A stretch of DNA of 46,798 nucleotides from Chloroflexota bacterium (GTDB taxonomy: Bacteria > Chloroflexota > Dehalococcoidia > Lucifugimonadales > UBA3495). The DNA is taken from the NCBI GenBank assembly GCA_022568195.1, contig JADFFS010000010.1, positions 1 through 46,798 on the forward strand, read 5' to 3'. The position numbers and the translations under genes are program-made. The notes under the pieces were generated by a model. The model was given only the letters and a program-made list of their open reading frames with translations. It made no database searches and was not told the DNA's origin. Shown piece after piece: positions 1 through 10,211 of the stretch (positions are counted from its first letter, which is position 1; the number at the start of each line of letters is the position of its first letter).

Positions 1-194
1 GCACATGGGGATGAACCCGAAAATGATGGCTTTGCCGAGCGATCTTAGAGGGAAAGGGCCCTGCAGAGGATTATCGCCTCTCTTACAACACCGGGAAGAC
101 GATGCGGTGGCAAAGAGGGTCGCTGAGAAGCGGGCGGGTAGGATTTAAATGGAATTTACCTGGTCGGCCCCCGGATGGCTCTGCTAGCCGCGGC

Positions 195-3170
195 TTAGGG
201 CAGGGAGTCCCGCAGGACCTCCACCAGGTGACGGGCCCGGCGGCCGGTCCCGTCCTCTATCTGCTGGCGGCAGGACACGCCCATGACCGCTATTTCCCAG
301 TCCGGATCCTTGGCGTTGACCGCGGGGAACAGCGCATGCTCTCCGATGGTCATGGAAACCTGGTAGTGTTCCCGCTCGAACCCGAAGGAACCCGCCATAC
401 CGCAACACCCGGCATTGACCAGCTCCACCTGGTTGCCGGGAGGCAAACGCAGCGCGCCCAGGGAGCTGGCCGTGCCCACCAGGGCTTTCTGGTGGCAATG
501 GCCGTGGAACAATATCTTCTTGGGGACGTTCCGGAACTCCAGATTCAGCTCACCCTTGTCCTGGAGCATCATCAAGAACTCGTCTATTAAATAGCTGTGC
601 TGGGCAACCTTCCGAGCCCGTTCATTATTGACTAGCTCTAGATATTCGTCGCGGAATGTAAGCAGACAACTGGGTTCGCAACCGATGATGGGAATGCCCT
701 GGTCGGCGTAAGCGTGCAGCAAGTCCACGTTGTACCTGGCATGGGCCGTGGCCTCGTCCAACATGCCCTTGGAAATCATGGGACGGCCACAACATTTGGC
801 ATTGGCCAGGGTCACACTGAACCCGGCAGCTTCCAGCAATTCCACGGCAGCTCTTCCCACCTGCGGGTAGTTGTAATTCATGAAGGTGTCATTGAAAAGA
901 ACGACGGAGCCTTTCGTGGTAACCCCAGCCGTATCCCCGGTCGATGCAGGGGAAATCCCCCCAGATCCGCCCTTTTCAACGCGCGACGAACGGGGAATTT
1001 TGCGTCGCTGTTCAAACCACTTGGGGAGGGTCTCCCTGGCGAAGGGGGGCAGAGACCGTCGGGGATGGATTCCCAGAACGAGGGTGGACACCAGCTTGCC
1101 GATGGGACTTTGGGCCGCCCAGTTAGAGAAGGGGGCGAAGCGGCTTCCCATGCGGTTTATCTTATTGATGTGGCCGAACACTTTGTTTCTCAGGGGCATG
1201 CCGTTGGCTGCGAAGTAGTGGTCCAGGAACTCATACTTCAGCTTGGCCATGTCCACGCCGGAGTCGCACTCCGCTTTGCATGCCTTGCACTCCAGGCAAA
1301 GGTCCAGGGCCTCGTACAACCGCCGGCTGGTGATGGCGCCTTCGGGGAGCTGCCCGGACATAGCCGCCCGCAGCAGGTTGGCCCGGCCCCTGGTGGAGTG
1401 CTCTTCTTCACGGGTAGCAATGTAGGACGGGCACATGCCGCCGTCTAGCTTGCGGCAAGCGCCCATGCCGTTGCACATCTCAACCGCGCCAGCGTAATTT
1501 GTGTCCAGGGAGAAATCCAGCTTGGTGGGAAAAGAGCTGGCGTGGTATCCCGGGCCATAACGAAGGTTCTCGGTCATGGGCGGACAGTCGATGATCTTGC
1601 CCGGATTCATGATGCCCTGGGGATCGAAGGTGCTTTTAACTTCCCGGAAAAGCTGGTAAATCTCCGGGCCGAACATCTTCTCGGTCCAGACCCCGCGGAC
1701 GATGCCGTCCCCGTGTTCGCCGCTCAAGGAGCCGCCGAACTCCCGCACCAGGTCGCTGATCTCTTCGGCGATGGACACCATGGTCTCAACTCCCTGGGCC
1801 TCCTTGAGGTTGACCAGGGGGCGGATGTGCAAGCAGCCGACGCTGGCGTGGCCGTAGTAAGCCGCTTCGGTGTTGTGGCTGCGCACGATTTCATCGAACC
1901 GGGCAACAAAGGGGCCCAGGTTTTCCGGGTCTACGGCGGTGTCTTCCACGAAAGGCAGGGGCTTGGAGTCGCCGTGGACGCTCATCAGCAACCCCAGACC
2001 CGATTTGCGCACGTTCCAGACCGAGCCCTGGGCGCCCTGGTCCAGCAGGTTGACGCAGGCGTAACCCAACCTTTTGTGTGCCATGTCATCTTTGAGCGCG
2101 TCCGTTTTGGACGTGAGCTCGGCCTCGGATTCGCCGTAGAACTCCACCGCCAGCAACGCGCCTGGGTCACCTTCGATGAAGGCCAAATCCCCGGCGTGGC
2201 CCAGGGACTCCCGGCAACGGTCCAGCAGTATCTTGTCCATTACCTCGATGGATGACGGCTGATGTTTGAGCACCTCCCGGGTCGCCTCGCTGGCCTGGAC
2301 TATGTCGGCGAAATGGAGCACCGACAACGCCGTCATAGTGGGGCGGGGAACCAGGTTGAGCTTGGCCTCGGTCACCAGGCACAAAGTCCCTTCGGATCCA
2401 ACCACCATGCGGGCCATGTTGAAAGGGTCGTCGCTGAGGAACTGGTCTAAGTTGTAACCACTGACCCGGCGCATGATCTGGGGATAGCGGGCGGTGATCT
2501 CCGGAAGGTTGTCTTGAGCGATGCGGCGAACTTCCCGGTAGATGTCGGACTCCAGGCCGGTTCCGCTAAGTTTGGCTTCCAGTTGGTGGGCTTCCAGCAG
2601 TCCGAAGTGGGCTTGAGTCCCGTCCGAGAGGATCACCTCCACCTCTTTTACATGGTCCAGGGTCTTGCCGTAGATCACCGAGTGGGCGCCGCAGGAGTTG
2701 TTGCCGATGCCTCCCCCGACGCAGGCACGGTTGGATGTGGTGGGATCGGGGGCGTACTGCAGACCGTGGACCGCCAACTCCCGGTTGAGTTGGTCCAAGA
2801 CGATTCCCGGTTGGACCCTGACCCACATTTCCTCGGGGTTGACTTCGATAACCTGGTTCAAATACTTGCTGAAGTCGATGACGATGGCATGGTTCACGGT
2901 CTGCCCGGCCAAGCTGGTGCCTCCGGCGCGGGGCAGGACCGGAACGTTGCTCTTCTTGGCTACCTCCATCACTGCCAGCAGGTCGTCCACGGACCGGGGG
3001 ATCACCACCCCCACCGGCTCCATCTGGTAGATGCTGGCGTCGGTGCTGTAGAGGACCCGGGAAAAGGGATCGAAGCGCACCTCTCCGGAAACGCGGGCTC
3101 GAAGGGCCTCAGCCAGGTCCTCGCGCTCTTTACCGCGAATCCGGGTTGCCACAGGGGATTGGATGGACAT
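195..3170 (-). CDS. FAD-binding and Fe-S 2-hydroxyacid dehydrogenase (GlcD-GlcF / D-lactate dehydrogenase-like fusion)
   Basis: This 991-residue protein probably oxidises a 2-hydroxyacid such as D-lactate or glycolate and passes electrons through Fe-S centres to the respiratory chain; the substrate cannot be read from sequence. An FAD_binding_4 domain occupies about residues 50-230 (PRAGGTSLAGQ; GIGNNSCGAHS), followed by the FAD-oxidase C-terminal domain to about 520. A ferredoxin-like region at about 560-680 contains CLECKACKAECDSG, and two cysteine-rich CCG domains follow (CCGRPM; NAGCCGMAGSFG). The two halves match GlcD and GlcF, fused here in one chain as in many actinobacterial and chloroflexal enzymes. 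The ATG start is followed directly by a plausible N-terminus. The gene is transcribed away from the luciferase-like gene at 3346. The family call is firm; the substrate is open. Confidence 0.9.
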   Translation of the reverse strand: MSIQSPVATRIRGKEREDLAEALRARVSGEVRFDPFSRVLYSTDASIYQMEPVGVVIPRSVDDLLAVMEVAKKSNVPVLPRAGGTSLAGQTVNHAIVIDFSKYLNQVIEVNPEEMWVRVQPGIVLDQLNRELAVHGLQYAPDPTTSNRACVGGGIGNNSCGAHSVIYGKTLDHVKEVEVILSDGTQAHFGLLEAHQLEAKLSGTGLESDIYREVRRIAQDNLPEITARYPQIMRRVSGYNLDQFLSDDPFNMARMVVGSEGTLCLVTEAKLNLVPRPTMTALSVLHFADIVQASEATREVLKHQPSSIEVMDKILLDRCRESLGHAGDLAFIEGDPGALLAVEFYGESEAELTSKTDALKDDMAHKRLGYACVNLLDQGAQGSVWNVRKSGLGLLMSVHGDSKPLPFVEDTAVDPENLGPFVARFDEIVRSHNTEAAYYGHASVGCLHIRPLVNLKEAQGVETMVSIAEEISDLVREFGGSLSGEHGDGIVRGVWTEKMFGPEIYQLFREVKSTFDPQGIMNPGKIIDCPPMTENLRYGPGYHASSFPTKLDFSLDTNYAGAVEMCNGMGACRKLDGGMCPSYIATREEEHSTRGRANLLRAAMSGQLPEGAITSRRLYEALDLCLECKACKAECDSGVDMAKLKYEFLDHYFAANGMPLRNKVFGHINKINRMGSRFAPFSNWAAQSPIGKLVSTLVLGIHPRRSLPPFARETLPKWFEQRRKIPRSSRVEKGGSGGISPASTGDTAGVTTKGSVVLFNDTFMNYNYPQVGRAAVELLEAAGFSVTLANAKCCGRPMISKGMLDEATAHARYNVDLLHAYADQGIPIIGCEPSCLLTFRDEYLELVNNERARKVAQHSYLIDEFLMMLQDKGELNLEFRNVPKKILFHGHCHQKALVGTASSLGALRLPPGNQVELVNAGCCGMAGSFGFEREHYQVSMTIGEHALFPAVNAKDPDWEIAVMGVSCRQQIEDGTGRRARHLVEVLRDSLP

Positions 3171-3188
3171 GGGCGTGTCTCCGTTGGC

Positions 3189-3209
3189 TATCAGCTATCA
3201 GCAGTCAGC
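3189..3209. repeat. Three tandem NNTCAGC heptamers
   Basis: The units TATCAGC, TATCAGC and AGTCAGC follow one another without a gap, just upstream of the FAD/Fe-S oxidase start. The same heptamer motif recurs at 13361. Function unknown. Confidence 0.7.
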
Positions 3210-3345
3210 TTATCCTAATCCATAGGTAGCTTCAACCGGCTGCCCTCACCCTCGTTGTGGCTATAAACACCTGGTGATACACTGGCTCAGTTGAGTACGG
3301 AACCACGGCTGCTCAAACTTAGGTCCGACCATCAAGGCCACTCCC

Positions 3346-4224
3346 ATGAAGATCGGTTTCTCTCTGTCCAACAACCAGGGTTTCGAGGATGTGCAGTCCG
3401 TGGTCCAACTGGCCACCCGGGCCGAGGAGCTGGGCTTCGACTCGGTATGGGCCAGCGACCACGTCTTCAACACCGGACACGTTCTAGCACGGATAGGCAA
3501 CCGGCCCTACTATGAGCCCTTAACAATTCTCAGCTACGTGGCCGCAACAACCAAGTCCATACTCTTGGGCACCAGTGTGCTCGTTCTCCCCTACCATAAC
3601 CCCATCAACCTGGCCAAGACCGCGGCAACCCTGGACGTTTTGTCCGGTGGCAGATTGATCCTGGGCGTGGGAGTGGGCGCCATAGAGAATGAGATGGAGG
3701 CGATGGGCAGCCCCTTCGCCGAGCGAGGCGCGGTAACCGACGAGGCCATCGCGATCATGAAAGAGCTGTGGACCCAGGAAGACCCGGAATTTCAGGGCAG
3801 GTTCCACAGCTTCAGCGGCATGAAGTTCTCTCCCAAGCCGCTGCAAAAGCCCCACATTCCCTTTTTGATTGGTGGCGCCAGCCGGGCGGCCATACGCCGG
3901 GCGGCGCGTGTGGGCAACGGCTGGCATCCCACGGCGTTGCCGACCGAGGAACTCAGCCAGGGGATGCGTTACCTCAAGGAACAAGCGGAGGCTGCCGGGA
4001 GAGACCCTTCGGAGATCCGGGTCTCGGTCAGCGCACCCATGGGCAACGCTCGAGAAGGGCGGTTTTCCCTGGGAACCGAGCCCGGCGAGATATTGCAGAA
4101 AATCCGGGCCTACGAGGGTCTAGGAGTGGACCGCATGGTCATATCGTCCAACACCCGCGACGCCCGAGACTTATTGCCCACCATGGAGATGCTGGCTCGA
4201 GAGGTGCTGCCAGCGTTTCGATGA
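3346..4224 (+). CDS. LLM-class F420/flavin-dependent oxidoreductase
   Basis: A 292-residue bacterial luciferase-like TIM-barrel protein. It begins MKIGFSLSNNQGFEDV and continues with RAEELGFDSVWASDHVF. The LLTAT-type segment reads LLGTSVLVLPYHNPI and is followed by DVLSGGRLILGVGVG, all typical of the F420-dependent branch (TIGR03619-like). Such enzymes reduce or oxidise small organic substrates with F420H2 or FMNH2; the substrate is unknown. The last codon and stop overlap an ATG of the phosphatase reading frame by four bases (ATGA at 4221), so the two genes are probably co-transcribed. A weak sigma70-like pair (TTGTGG at 3255, TACACT at 3278) lies upstream. Confidence 0.9.
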   Translation: MKIGFSLSNNQGFEDVQSVVQLATRAEELGFDSVWASDHVFNTGHVLARIGNRPYYEPLTILSYVAATTKSILLGTSVLVLPYHNPINLAKTAATLDVLSGGRLILGVGVGAIENEMEAMGSPFAERGAVTDEAIAIMKELWTQEDPEFQGRFHSFSGMKFSPKPLQKPHIPFLIGGASRAAIRRAARVGNGWHPTALPTEELSQGMRYLKEQAEAAGRDPSEIRVSVSAPMGNAREGRFSLGTEPGEILQKIRAYEGLGVDRMVISSNTRDARDLLPTMEMLAREVLPAFR

Positions 4225-4238
4225 AGTTCGGAGCAAAA

Positions 4239-4664
4239 ATGAAGGTCCTGTTCGTTTGTAATGCCAACGTGGGAAGAAGCCAAGCGGCTGAGGCGTTGTT
4301 CAAGCGGTTGTCCAGCCATGAAGCGGAGAGCGCCGGGACCCGGGCGGATGAGATTGTCGCGAGATCAAACCCGCCGACCAGAACACTGAAGGATACTCCC
4401 AGCCCAGCGGTGCCCTACTTGAAAGAATTGGGAGTGGACATCTCGCAGAATTTGAGGGCCCAGTTGACTGAGGACCTGGTCCGGCAAGCCGACAAGGTTA
4501 TCGTGATGGCCGACAGGGACAACTGGCCGGACTACCTCCGAGACAGTGACAAAGTGACATTTTGGGACATAGAGGACACTCGAGGTCTGGGGTCCGATGA
4601 AGCCCAGCCACTGCTAGACGAGATCAAGCGGCGGGTAGAGGAGCTTGTTCGAGAAATCGGTTGA
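4239..4664 (+). CDS. Low-molecular-weight protein tyrosine phosphatase-like protein
   Basis: A 141-residue protein of the LMW-PTP / ArsC fold. The P-loop CNANVGRS (C-x5-R-S) sits near residue 7. It carries only one cysteine, whereas thioredoxin-coupled arsenate reductases of the pI258 type need three, so a phosphatase is more likely than an arsenate reductase. The usual DP general-acid motif is not obvious; an ED-T segment near residue 114 occupies the region. The start at 4239 is chosen because GGAG at 4230-4233 is five bases upstream and the family N-terminus begins at MKVLFVC. An in-frame ATG at 4221 overlaps the previous stop and is the alternative. Confidence 0.8.
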   Translation: MKVLFVCNANVGRSQAAEALFKRLSSHEAESAGTRADEIVARSNPPTRTLKDTPSPAVPYLKELGVDISQNLRAQLTEDLVRQADKVIVMADRDNWPDYLRDSDKVTFWDIEDTRGLGSDEAQPLLDEIKRRVEELVREIG

Positions 4665-4722
4665 GATCAATCAGCTACAAAAAGTTGGTGCTAACCGCTC
4701 CAGGCTAACGGAGGAGAAAATC

Positions 4723-6102
4723 ATGGCCACCCACACAGAATCCCAGGTGAAAGAGCTACAGGAGTCGGCGCTGGAGCACCTGTGGGTCTACCTAAGAGAG
4801 CCCAGCGACATGGCGGAGAAGGGTGAGCCCCAGATATTTGTCGAGGGCAAGGGCGTCCACGTAACCGACGCCCTGGGTAACACCTACATCGACGCCATGT
4901 CCGGATTGTGGCTGAAAAACGTGGGCTACGGCCGCACTGAGATCGCCGACGCCGCCTACGCGCAAATGCTCAAGCTTACATACATGCCCATGGGCACCAC
5001 CACCGAGCCGACGATACAGCTTGCCGAGAAGATCGCAAGCATCACCCCGGGAGACCTATCCCGCTGCTTCTTCACCAGCGGTGGGTCCGAGGCGGTGGAA
5101 ACGGCCATGAAGCTGGCCCGGGCCTACTTCAAGCGTGTGGGAGAGCCGACCCGGTTCAAATTCATCAGCCGAAAAGGCTCATACCACGGCGCCACCTTCG
5201 GAACGCTGGCCCTGGGCGGGACGGCCATCTTCCCCAAGACAGACTACGAGCCATTGCTGGCCGGAGTGTTCCACGGGCCCCAGCCCAACCCGTACCGCTG
5301 CGAATACGGCGGAGCCACTCCCGAGGAGTGCGCCGAGCGATGTGCCAACGCCATCGAGGAGATTATCAAATTTCAAGGTCCGGACTCGGTGGCGGCGGTG
5401 ATTGCCGAGCCTGTTTCCAGTCCCATGGGCGCCGTGGTGCCCGGCCCCAACTACTGGCCCATGCTTCGAGAGATATGCGACCGATACGGTTGCTTGCTCA
5501 TCGCCGACGAAGTCATCACCGGCTTTGGCCGCACGGGAAAAATGTTCGCTTGCGAGCACTGGGGGATCACTCCGGACATCATGACCGTGGCCAAGGGCAT
5601 CACCAGCGGCTACATACCCATGGGCGGAGCGATTACCCGCAAACCCATCTCCGATGCCTTTATTGGGAGCGAGCGAGTAGCCTTCCGGCACGTCATCACC
5701 TTTGGCGGGCATCCTGTGGCGGCGGCGGCATCGCTCAAGAACATCGAGATCATGGAGACGGAAGGCATGGTGGACAACTCGGCCAAGATGGGACGCTATT
5801 TGCTGGACGGTCTGGAGGAGCTGAAGCAAAAACACACTATCATCGGCGACGTGCGGGGCCTGGGACTGTTCTGCGGGATGGAGATGGTCAAGGACCGCCA
5901 GACCAAGGAGTACTTCCCGGCCGAAGCAGAGCTGGGCCCTAAATTGACTCAAGGCTTCTCGTCCAACGGGCTAATCCTGCGAGGCGGGGACGTGATGAAC
6001 ATCGCGCCACCTCTGTGCGTGACTTCCGGGGAGATCGATGAGATTGTGTCGGTACTGGACCGGGTTATCGGCCAGACCGCCCGGGACCTTGGCGCGGAGT
6101 AG
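4723..6102 (+). CDS. Class III aminotransferase (aspartate aminotransferase family)
   Basis: A 459-residue PLP enzyme of fold type I that transfers amino groups from an omega-amino compound to a keto acid (pyruvate or 2-oxoglutarate). The family landmarks are present: FFTSGGSEAVETAMKLAR for cofactor phosphate binding, SYHGAT, LIADEVITGFGRTGKMFA with the PLP-nitrogen Asp, and the Schiff-base Lys in TVAKGITSGYIPMGG. It resembles taurine/beta-alanine:pyruvate transaminases; the donor is not determinable. The start at 4723 has a strong GGAGGAG at 4710-4716. An in-frame ATG at 4645 would overlap the phosphatase gene and has no ribosome binding site. Confidence 0.9.
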   Translation: MATHTESQVKELQESALEHLWVYLREPSDMAEKGEPQIFVEGKGVHVTDALGNTYIDAMSGLWLKNVGYGRTEIADAAYAQMLKLTYMPMGTTTEPTIQLAEKIASITPGDLSRCFFTSGGSEAVETAMKLARAYFKRVGEPTRFKFISRKGSYHGATFGTLALGGTAIFPKTDYEPLLAGVFHGPQPNPYRCEYGGATPEECAERCANAIEEIIKFQGPDSVAAVIAEPVSSPMGAVVPGPNYWPMLREICDRYGCLLIADEVITGFGRTGKMFACEHWGITPDIMTVAKGITSGYIPMGGAITRKPISDAFIGSERVAFRHVITFGGHPVAAAASLKNIEIMETEGMVDNSAKMGRYLLDGLEELKQKHTIIGDVRGLGLFCGMEMVKDRQTKEYFPAEAELGPKLTQGFSSNGLILRGGDVMNIAPPLCVTSGEIDEIVSVLDRVIGQTARDLGAE

Positions 6103-6110
6103 GTAGGTTG

Positions 6111-6175
6111 GCCACAGAGACACAAAGGCACGGAGATTTACCCGATTGTTCTCCGTGTCTCGGTGCCTCCGTGGC
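6111..6175. repeat. Palindromic intergenic repeat (GCCAC…GGAGA type)
   Basis: Left arm 6111-6136 and right arm 6150-6175 are inverted copies matching at 21 of 26 positions, with a 13-base loop. The hairpin lies between the convergent aminotransferase and BtpA-like genes, so it could also stop transcription, but there is no T-run. A single half-copy (GCCACAGAGTCACGGAGA) occurs at 36759-36776. Confidence 0.75.
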
Positions 6176-6195
6176 TAAACAGATAAAATCGGCCG

Positions 6196-6993
6196 TCAAC
6201 TCAATTCATGGATGATCTCGGCTAGGCGCTTCACCCGATCCGGGTCGATGGGGTTGCCAACTATGCCATCGCGTTTCAAGCTGGTCCCCACGATGGCCCC
6301 GTCGGCCTGGGCTAACAACCGCCCGGCGTTGGACTCGTCGACGCCGCTACCCACCAGGATAAATCCCTCGGGTACCGCGTTACGCACCGTAGCTACGTCC
6401 TCTGCGTCGGCCGGTTGGCCGGTGACCGGGCCGCTGACGATCAGGCCGTCGGCCATGCCCCTGTAGACCGTTTCTTGGGCCATCAATGCCAGGTCTTGGG
6501 GGCCCACGGGCACAGCATGCTTTACAAGTACATCGGCCAGAATCTTGACGTCGGCCCCCAACGCGGCACGGTACCGCAGGGTGTCATAGGCCTCACCCTG
6601 TACCATACCCTCCTCGGCAGCCATCACGCCGTAGTGGACGTTGACCCGTATAAAAGCGGCGCCGGCGACCGAGGCCACCGCCAAGGCGGAGCGGGCGTCG
6701 TTGCGCAGCATGTTGACTCCCACCGGCAGGGTGGTGACCTGCTTAACCCGGTCCACCGCCAGGGACATGGCCGCAACGGTGTCGGGCTCCACCCGTCCGA
6801 TGCGGAAGGGGGTGTCGCCGAAGTTCTCCACGATTATCCCGTTGGCTCCGCCTTGAGCCAGGGTCAGGGCCTCCTCCTGGGCGCGATTCAGCACCCAGTC
6901 CATGTCACCGCCCCACTGGGGAGACCCGGGCAGCGGCGGCAGGTGGACGACGCCGATAAAGACTTTTTTGGACCGGAATAGGTCGAGCGGCAT
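6196..6993 (-). CDS. BtpA/SgcQ family protein
   Basis: A 265-residue TIM-barrel protein of the BtpA family, named for a cyanobacterial photosystem I biogenesis factor but widespread in non-photosynthetic bacteria (SgcQ), where the function is not settled. The N-terminus has the family block VFIGVVHLPPLPGSP. Further conserved segments are GGANGIIVENFGD, LPVGVNMLRND and a closing GAIVGTSLKRDG. The start at 6993 gives the usual family N-terminus and length. In-frame ATGs at 7041 and 7095 would add a non-conserved leader. It is convergent with the aminotransferase and divergent from uvrA. Confidence 0.82.
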   Translation of the reverse strand: MPLDLFRSKKVFIGVVHLPPLPGSPQWGGDMDWVLNRAQEEALTLAQGGANGIIVENFGDTPFRIGRVEPDTVAAMSLAVDRVKQVTTLPVGVNMLRNDARSALAVASVAGAAFIRVNVHYGVMAAEEGMVQGEAYDTLRYRAALGADVKILADVLVKHAVPVGPQDLALMAQETVYRGMADGLIVSGPVTGQPADAEDVATVRNAVPEGFILVGSGVDESNAGRLLAQADGAIVGTSLKRDGIVGNPIDPDRVKRLAEIIHELS

Positions 6994-7228
6994 ATTCTTA
7001 GGCCCCCAATTCCAATGTGTTGGGCGTCTCTCGATCACCATGGCTTTCGTTGTCCGAATACTCGGGTAGGGTAGACATAGCCTGCTCCGTGACATCCGTC
7101 AGGGCACGTTAGCACGCTGTTGTAAGGGAATGCAATATGGGGTTGTCGATAAGCGCCATGCTAATCCCCCAGGACCCTGGCCGGAGTGCTAAAATGTATG
7201 GCGATTCAAGTGGTGAGGATGGGATTTA

Positions 7229-10147
7229 ATGCCCCAAGAATTTATTCACGTTAAAGGTGCCCGCGAGCACAACCTAAAAAATATTGACATATCCATTCCG
7301 CGCGAGAAGCTGGTGGTGATCACCGGCGTCTCCGGTTCCGGAAAAAGCTCCTTGGCTTTCGACACTATATACGCCGAAGGCCAGCGGCGTTATGTCGAGT
7401 CCCTATCCGCCTACGCCCGCCAGTTCCTGGGCCGGATGGACAAGCCCGACGTTGACTACATCGAAGGTTTGTCACCTGCTATATCCATCGACCAGAAGGG
7501 CGTCTCCCACAACCCGCGTTCGACCGTGGGCACGGTTACCGAGATTTACGACTACCTGAGGCTGCTGTTTGCCCGGGTAGGACGTCCTCACTGTCCCAAG
7601 TGCAGCCAGCCGGTGCAACGGCAAACCGTGCAACAGATCGTGGACTCCATTATGTCATTGCCCGAGGAAAGCCGAATCCTGGTGCTGGCGCCCAAGATAC
7701 GCCGCAAGAAGGGCGAGCACAAGGCGGTCTTCGAGGCAGCCCGCCAAGCTGGATTCGTTCGGGTGCGGGTTAACGGGACCGTCCACCTGCTGGACGAACT
7801 GGATGATCTGAACCTGGACAAGCAGAAATGGCACTACATCGAGATAGTGGTTGACCGGTTGATCATCCGCCAGGACACCGAGGTCAGCCGGGTAAGCGAG
7901 TCGGTGGAAACTGCCCTTAGAGAAGGCGACGGGGTTGTGCAAGCGGACGTGGAAGGCGGCGAGGAGTTGACCTTTTCCGAGCAGTTCGCTTGCGTCAAGT
8001 GCGGTACCAGCATAGCGGAAATCGAGCCCCGCACCTTCAGCTTCAACAGTCCCCACGGGGCCTGCACCGAATGCACCGGGTTGGGGTACAAGCTGGAAGT
8101 AGACCCGGACTTGGTGATTTCCAACAAGAACCTGGCTCTAACCGAGGGAGCCATATCCCCCTGGTCCCGGGGCGGCCCATCAAGTAGCTGGTACGTCAGC
8201 TTGCTGGAGTCGATCGCCGATGCCAACGGCTTTTCCGCCAAGGTCCCGGTCCGGGAGCTGACCAAAGAGCAGTTGGACCTGATCCTATATGGCAACGGCA
8301 CCAAGAAGGTTACTATACGGCACCGGACTCGCAGGGGACGAGTTTACAGCTGGGACTCGGCTTTTGAAGGCGTGATCCCCAACCTGGAAAGGCGTTACAA
8401 GCGGACCGAGTCGGACCACACCCGTCAGGAAATCGAGCGGTACATGGCCGCCCGGAGCTGCCGGGCCTGCGGCGGCAATCGGTTGCGGCCCGAAGCCCTG
8501 TCCGTCACGGTGTGCGGCCTGGGCATTATGGACGTGTGCGCCAAAAACATCGGACAGGCGCTGGAATGGGTCCAGGATATAGACCCCGACATAGAGTCTT
8601 CCAAGCGGCGCCGCAAGACGCTGACCACTCGGGAAAAGACCATCGGAAATCAGATTCTCAAGGAGATCGAGGGACGCCTGCGTTTCCTGGGTAACATAGG
8701 GTTGGACTACATCACCCTCGGCCGCACAGCCAGGACCCTTTCCGGGGGCGAGGCCCAGCGGGTGCGGTTGGCAACGCAGATCGGCTCGGGCCTGACCGGC
8801 GTCCTGTACGTTTGCGATGAACCCACCGTGGGCCTGCATCCCCACGACGACCACCTGCTCATCGGCACCCTGAGCCGGCTGAGGGACATGGGCAACACCG
8901 TGGTGGTGGTGGAGCATGACGAGGCAATGATGCGGGCGGCCGACTTTATCGCCGACCTGGGCCCCGGCGCCGGTGAGCACGGCGGTTATGTTGTTGCGAC
9001 CGGCACCATCCAAGACATAATGGACTGCCCGGAGTCGTTGACCGGCCAGTACCTCAGCGGGCGCAAAAAGGTGCCGGTACCCGAACAGCGCAGGGAGGGA
9101 AACGGACTGTATTTAACGGTGCGGGGCGGCCGGGAGAATAACCTGAAGGACATCGACGTTGACCTGCCCCTGGGGCAACTGGTCTGCGTCACCGGGGTGT
9201 CCGGATCCGGTAAAAGCACCTTGATCTACGACATCCTCTTCAAGAAGATGGCCCAGACACTGTACCGGGCCAGGGATTTGCCGGGCAAGCACGATGATGT
9301 GCTGGGGATGCAGAATATCGACAAGGTGGTCAACATCGACCAGTCGCCCATCGGCCGGACACCGCGCAGCAACCCGGCCACCTATACGGGCGCCTTCACC
9401 CCCATCCGGGAGTTGTTCGCCAACCTACCGGAGGCCAAGGTCCGCGGCTACGCCCCGGGGCGGTTCTCCTTCAACGTCAAGGGTGGCCGCTGCGAAGCCT
9501 GCCAGGGCGATGGGTACAACCAGATAGAGATGCAGTTTTTACCAGACGTGACGGTCCCCTGCGAAGTTTGCAACGGCAAGCGTTACAATCGGGAGGCGCT
9601 GGAGGTCACCCTTCGGGGCAAGAACATCGCCGAAGTGTTGAGCATGACGGTGGACCAGGCCCTGGAGTTCTTCGGCAACTTCCCCCGGATCCGGCCCAAG
9701 CTGGAGACACTGCGCGACGTCGGCCTGGGATACATTCGCTTGGGCCAGCCGGCGACGACCCTCTCTGGGGGAGAAGCCCAGCGGGTGAAGCTGTCTACCG
9801 AGTTGTCCAAGCGGGCCACGGGCAAGACCCTGTACTTGCTGGACGAGCCCACCACCGGCCTCTCCTTCGAGGACTGCGCCGCCTTGTTGCGGGTCCTGCA
9901 CCGGCTCGTGGACGGCGGCAATACGGTGATTCTCATTGAGCACAACCTGGACATCATCAAGAACGCCGACTGGGTCATCGACCTGGGGCCTGGGGCAGGA
10001 GACTTGGGCGGCGAGCTGATTGCCACCGGGACCCCCGAGCAGGTGGCCAAGAACGCCAAGTCCCACACCGGCCGGTACCTGAAGTCGGTGTTGAAGTCCG
10101 GCCGGCCGGTGGCGGAGCCCGTGGCGGCCGCAGCGGCGGGGAACTGA
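7229..10147 (+). CDS. uvrA: Excinuclease ABC subunit A
   Basis: UvrA scans DNA for bulky lesions and loads UvrB in nucleotide excision repair. The 972-residue protein has two ABC ATPase modules: Walker [15 protein letters not shown] and [13 protein letters not shown], signature [15 protein letters not shown] and [15 protein letters not shown], Walker B with [11 protein letters not shown] and [11 protein letters not shown]. Zinc-binding cysteine pairs appear in CPKC, CVKC/CTEC and [18 protein letters not shown]. The length is normal. GAGG lies upstream of the ATG. A TAAAAT at 7190 could be a -10 element but has no clear -35, and no LexA-type box was seen. Confidence 0.98.
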   Translation: MPQEFIHVKGAREHNLKNIDISIPREKLVVITGVSGSGKSSLAFDTIYAEGQRRYVESLSAYARQFLGRMDKPDVDYIEGLSPAISIDQKGVSHNPRSTVGTVTEIYDYLRLLFARVGRPHCPKCSQPVQRQTVQQIVDSIMSLPEESRILVLAPKIRRKKGEHKAVFEAARQAGFVRVRVNGTVHLLDELDDLNLDKQKWHYIEIVVDRLIIRQDTEVSRVSESVETALREGDGVVQADVEGGEELTFSEQFACVKCGTSIAEIEPRTFSFNSPHGACTECTGLGYKLEVDPDLVISNKNLALTEGAISPWSRGGPSSSWYVSLLESIADANGFSAKVPVRELTKEQLDLILYGNGTKKVTIRHRTRRGRVYSWDSAFEGVIPNLERRYKRTESDHTRQEIERYMAARSCRACGGNRLRPEALSVTVCGLGIMDVCAKNIGQALEWVQDIDPDIESSKRRRKTLTTREKTIGNQILKEIEGRLRFLGNIGLDYITLGRTARTLSGGEAQRVRLATQIGSGLTGVLYVCDEPTVGLHPHDDHLLIGTLSRLRDMGNTVVVVEHDEAMMRAADFIADLGPGAGEHGGYVVATGTIQDIMDCPESLTGQYLSGRKKVPVPEQRREGNGLYLTVRGGRENNLKDIDVDLPLGQLVCVTGVSGSGKSTLIYDILFKKMAQTLYRARDLPGKHDDVLGMQNIDKVVNIDQSPIGRTPRSNPATYTGAFTPIRELFANLPEAKVRGYAPGRFSFNVKGGRCEACQGDGYNQIEMQFLPDVTVPCEVCNGKRYNREALEVTLRGKNIAEVLSMTVDQALEFFGNFPRIRPKLETLRDVGLGYIRLGQPATTLSGGEAQRVKLSTELSKRATGKTLYLLDEPTTGLSFEDCAALLRVLHRLVDGGNTVILIEHNLDIIKNADWVIDLGPGAGDLGGELIATGTPEQVAKNAKSHTGRYLKSVLKSGRPVAEPVAAAAAGN

Positions 10148-10211
10148 GCATCCCCACAACCGGTCTGTTAGAATATTTTTCCAGATGGATTAACCTATTG
10201 GGAGGAAACTC

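Noticed and set aside
1-194. A gene at the left edge
   Set aside because: No frame shows recognisable protein sequence or a ribosome binding site; open frames here overlap the antisense of the FAD/Fe-S oxidase.
4239-4664. Arsenate reductase (ArsC, thioredoxin type)
   Set aside because: Only one cysteine is present; the three-cysteine relay of that family is missing.
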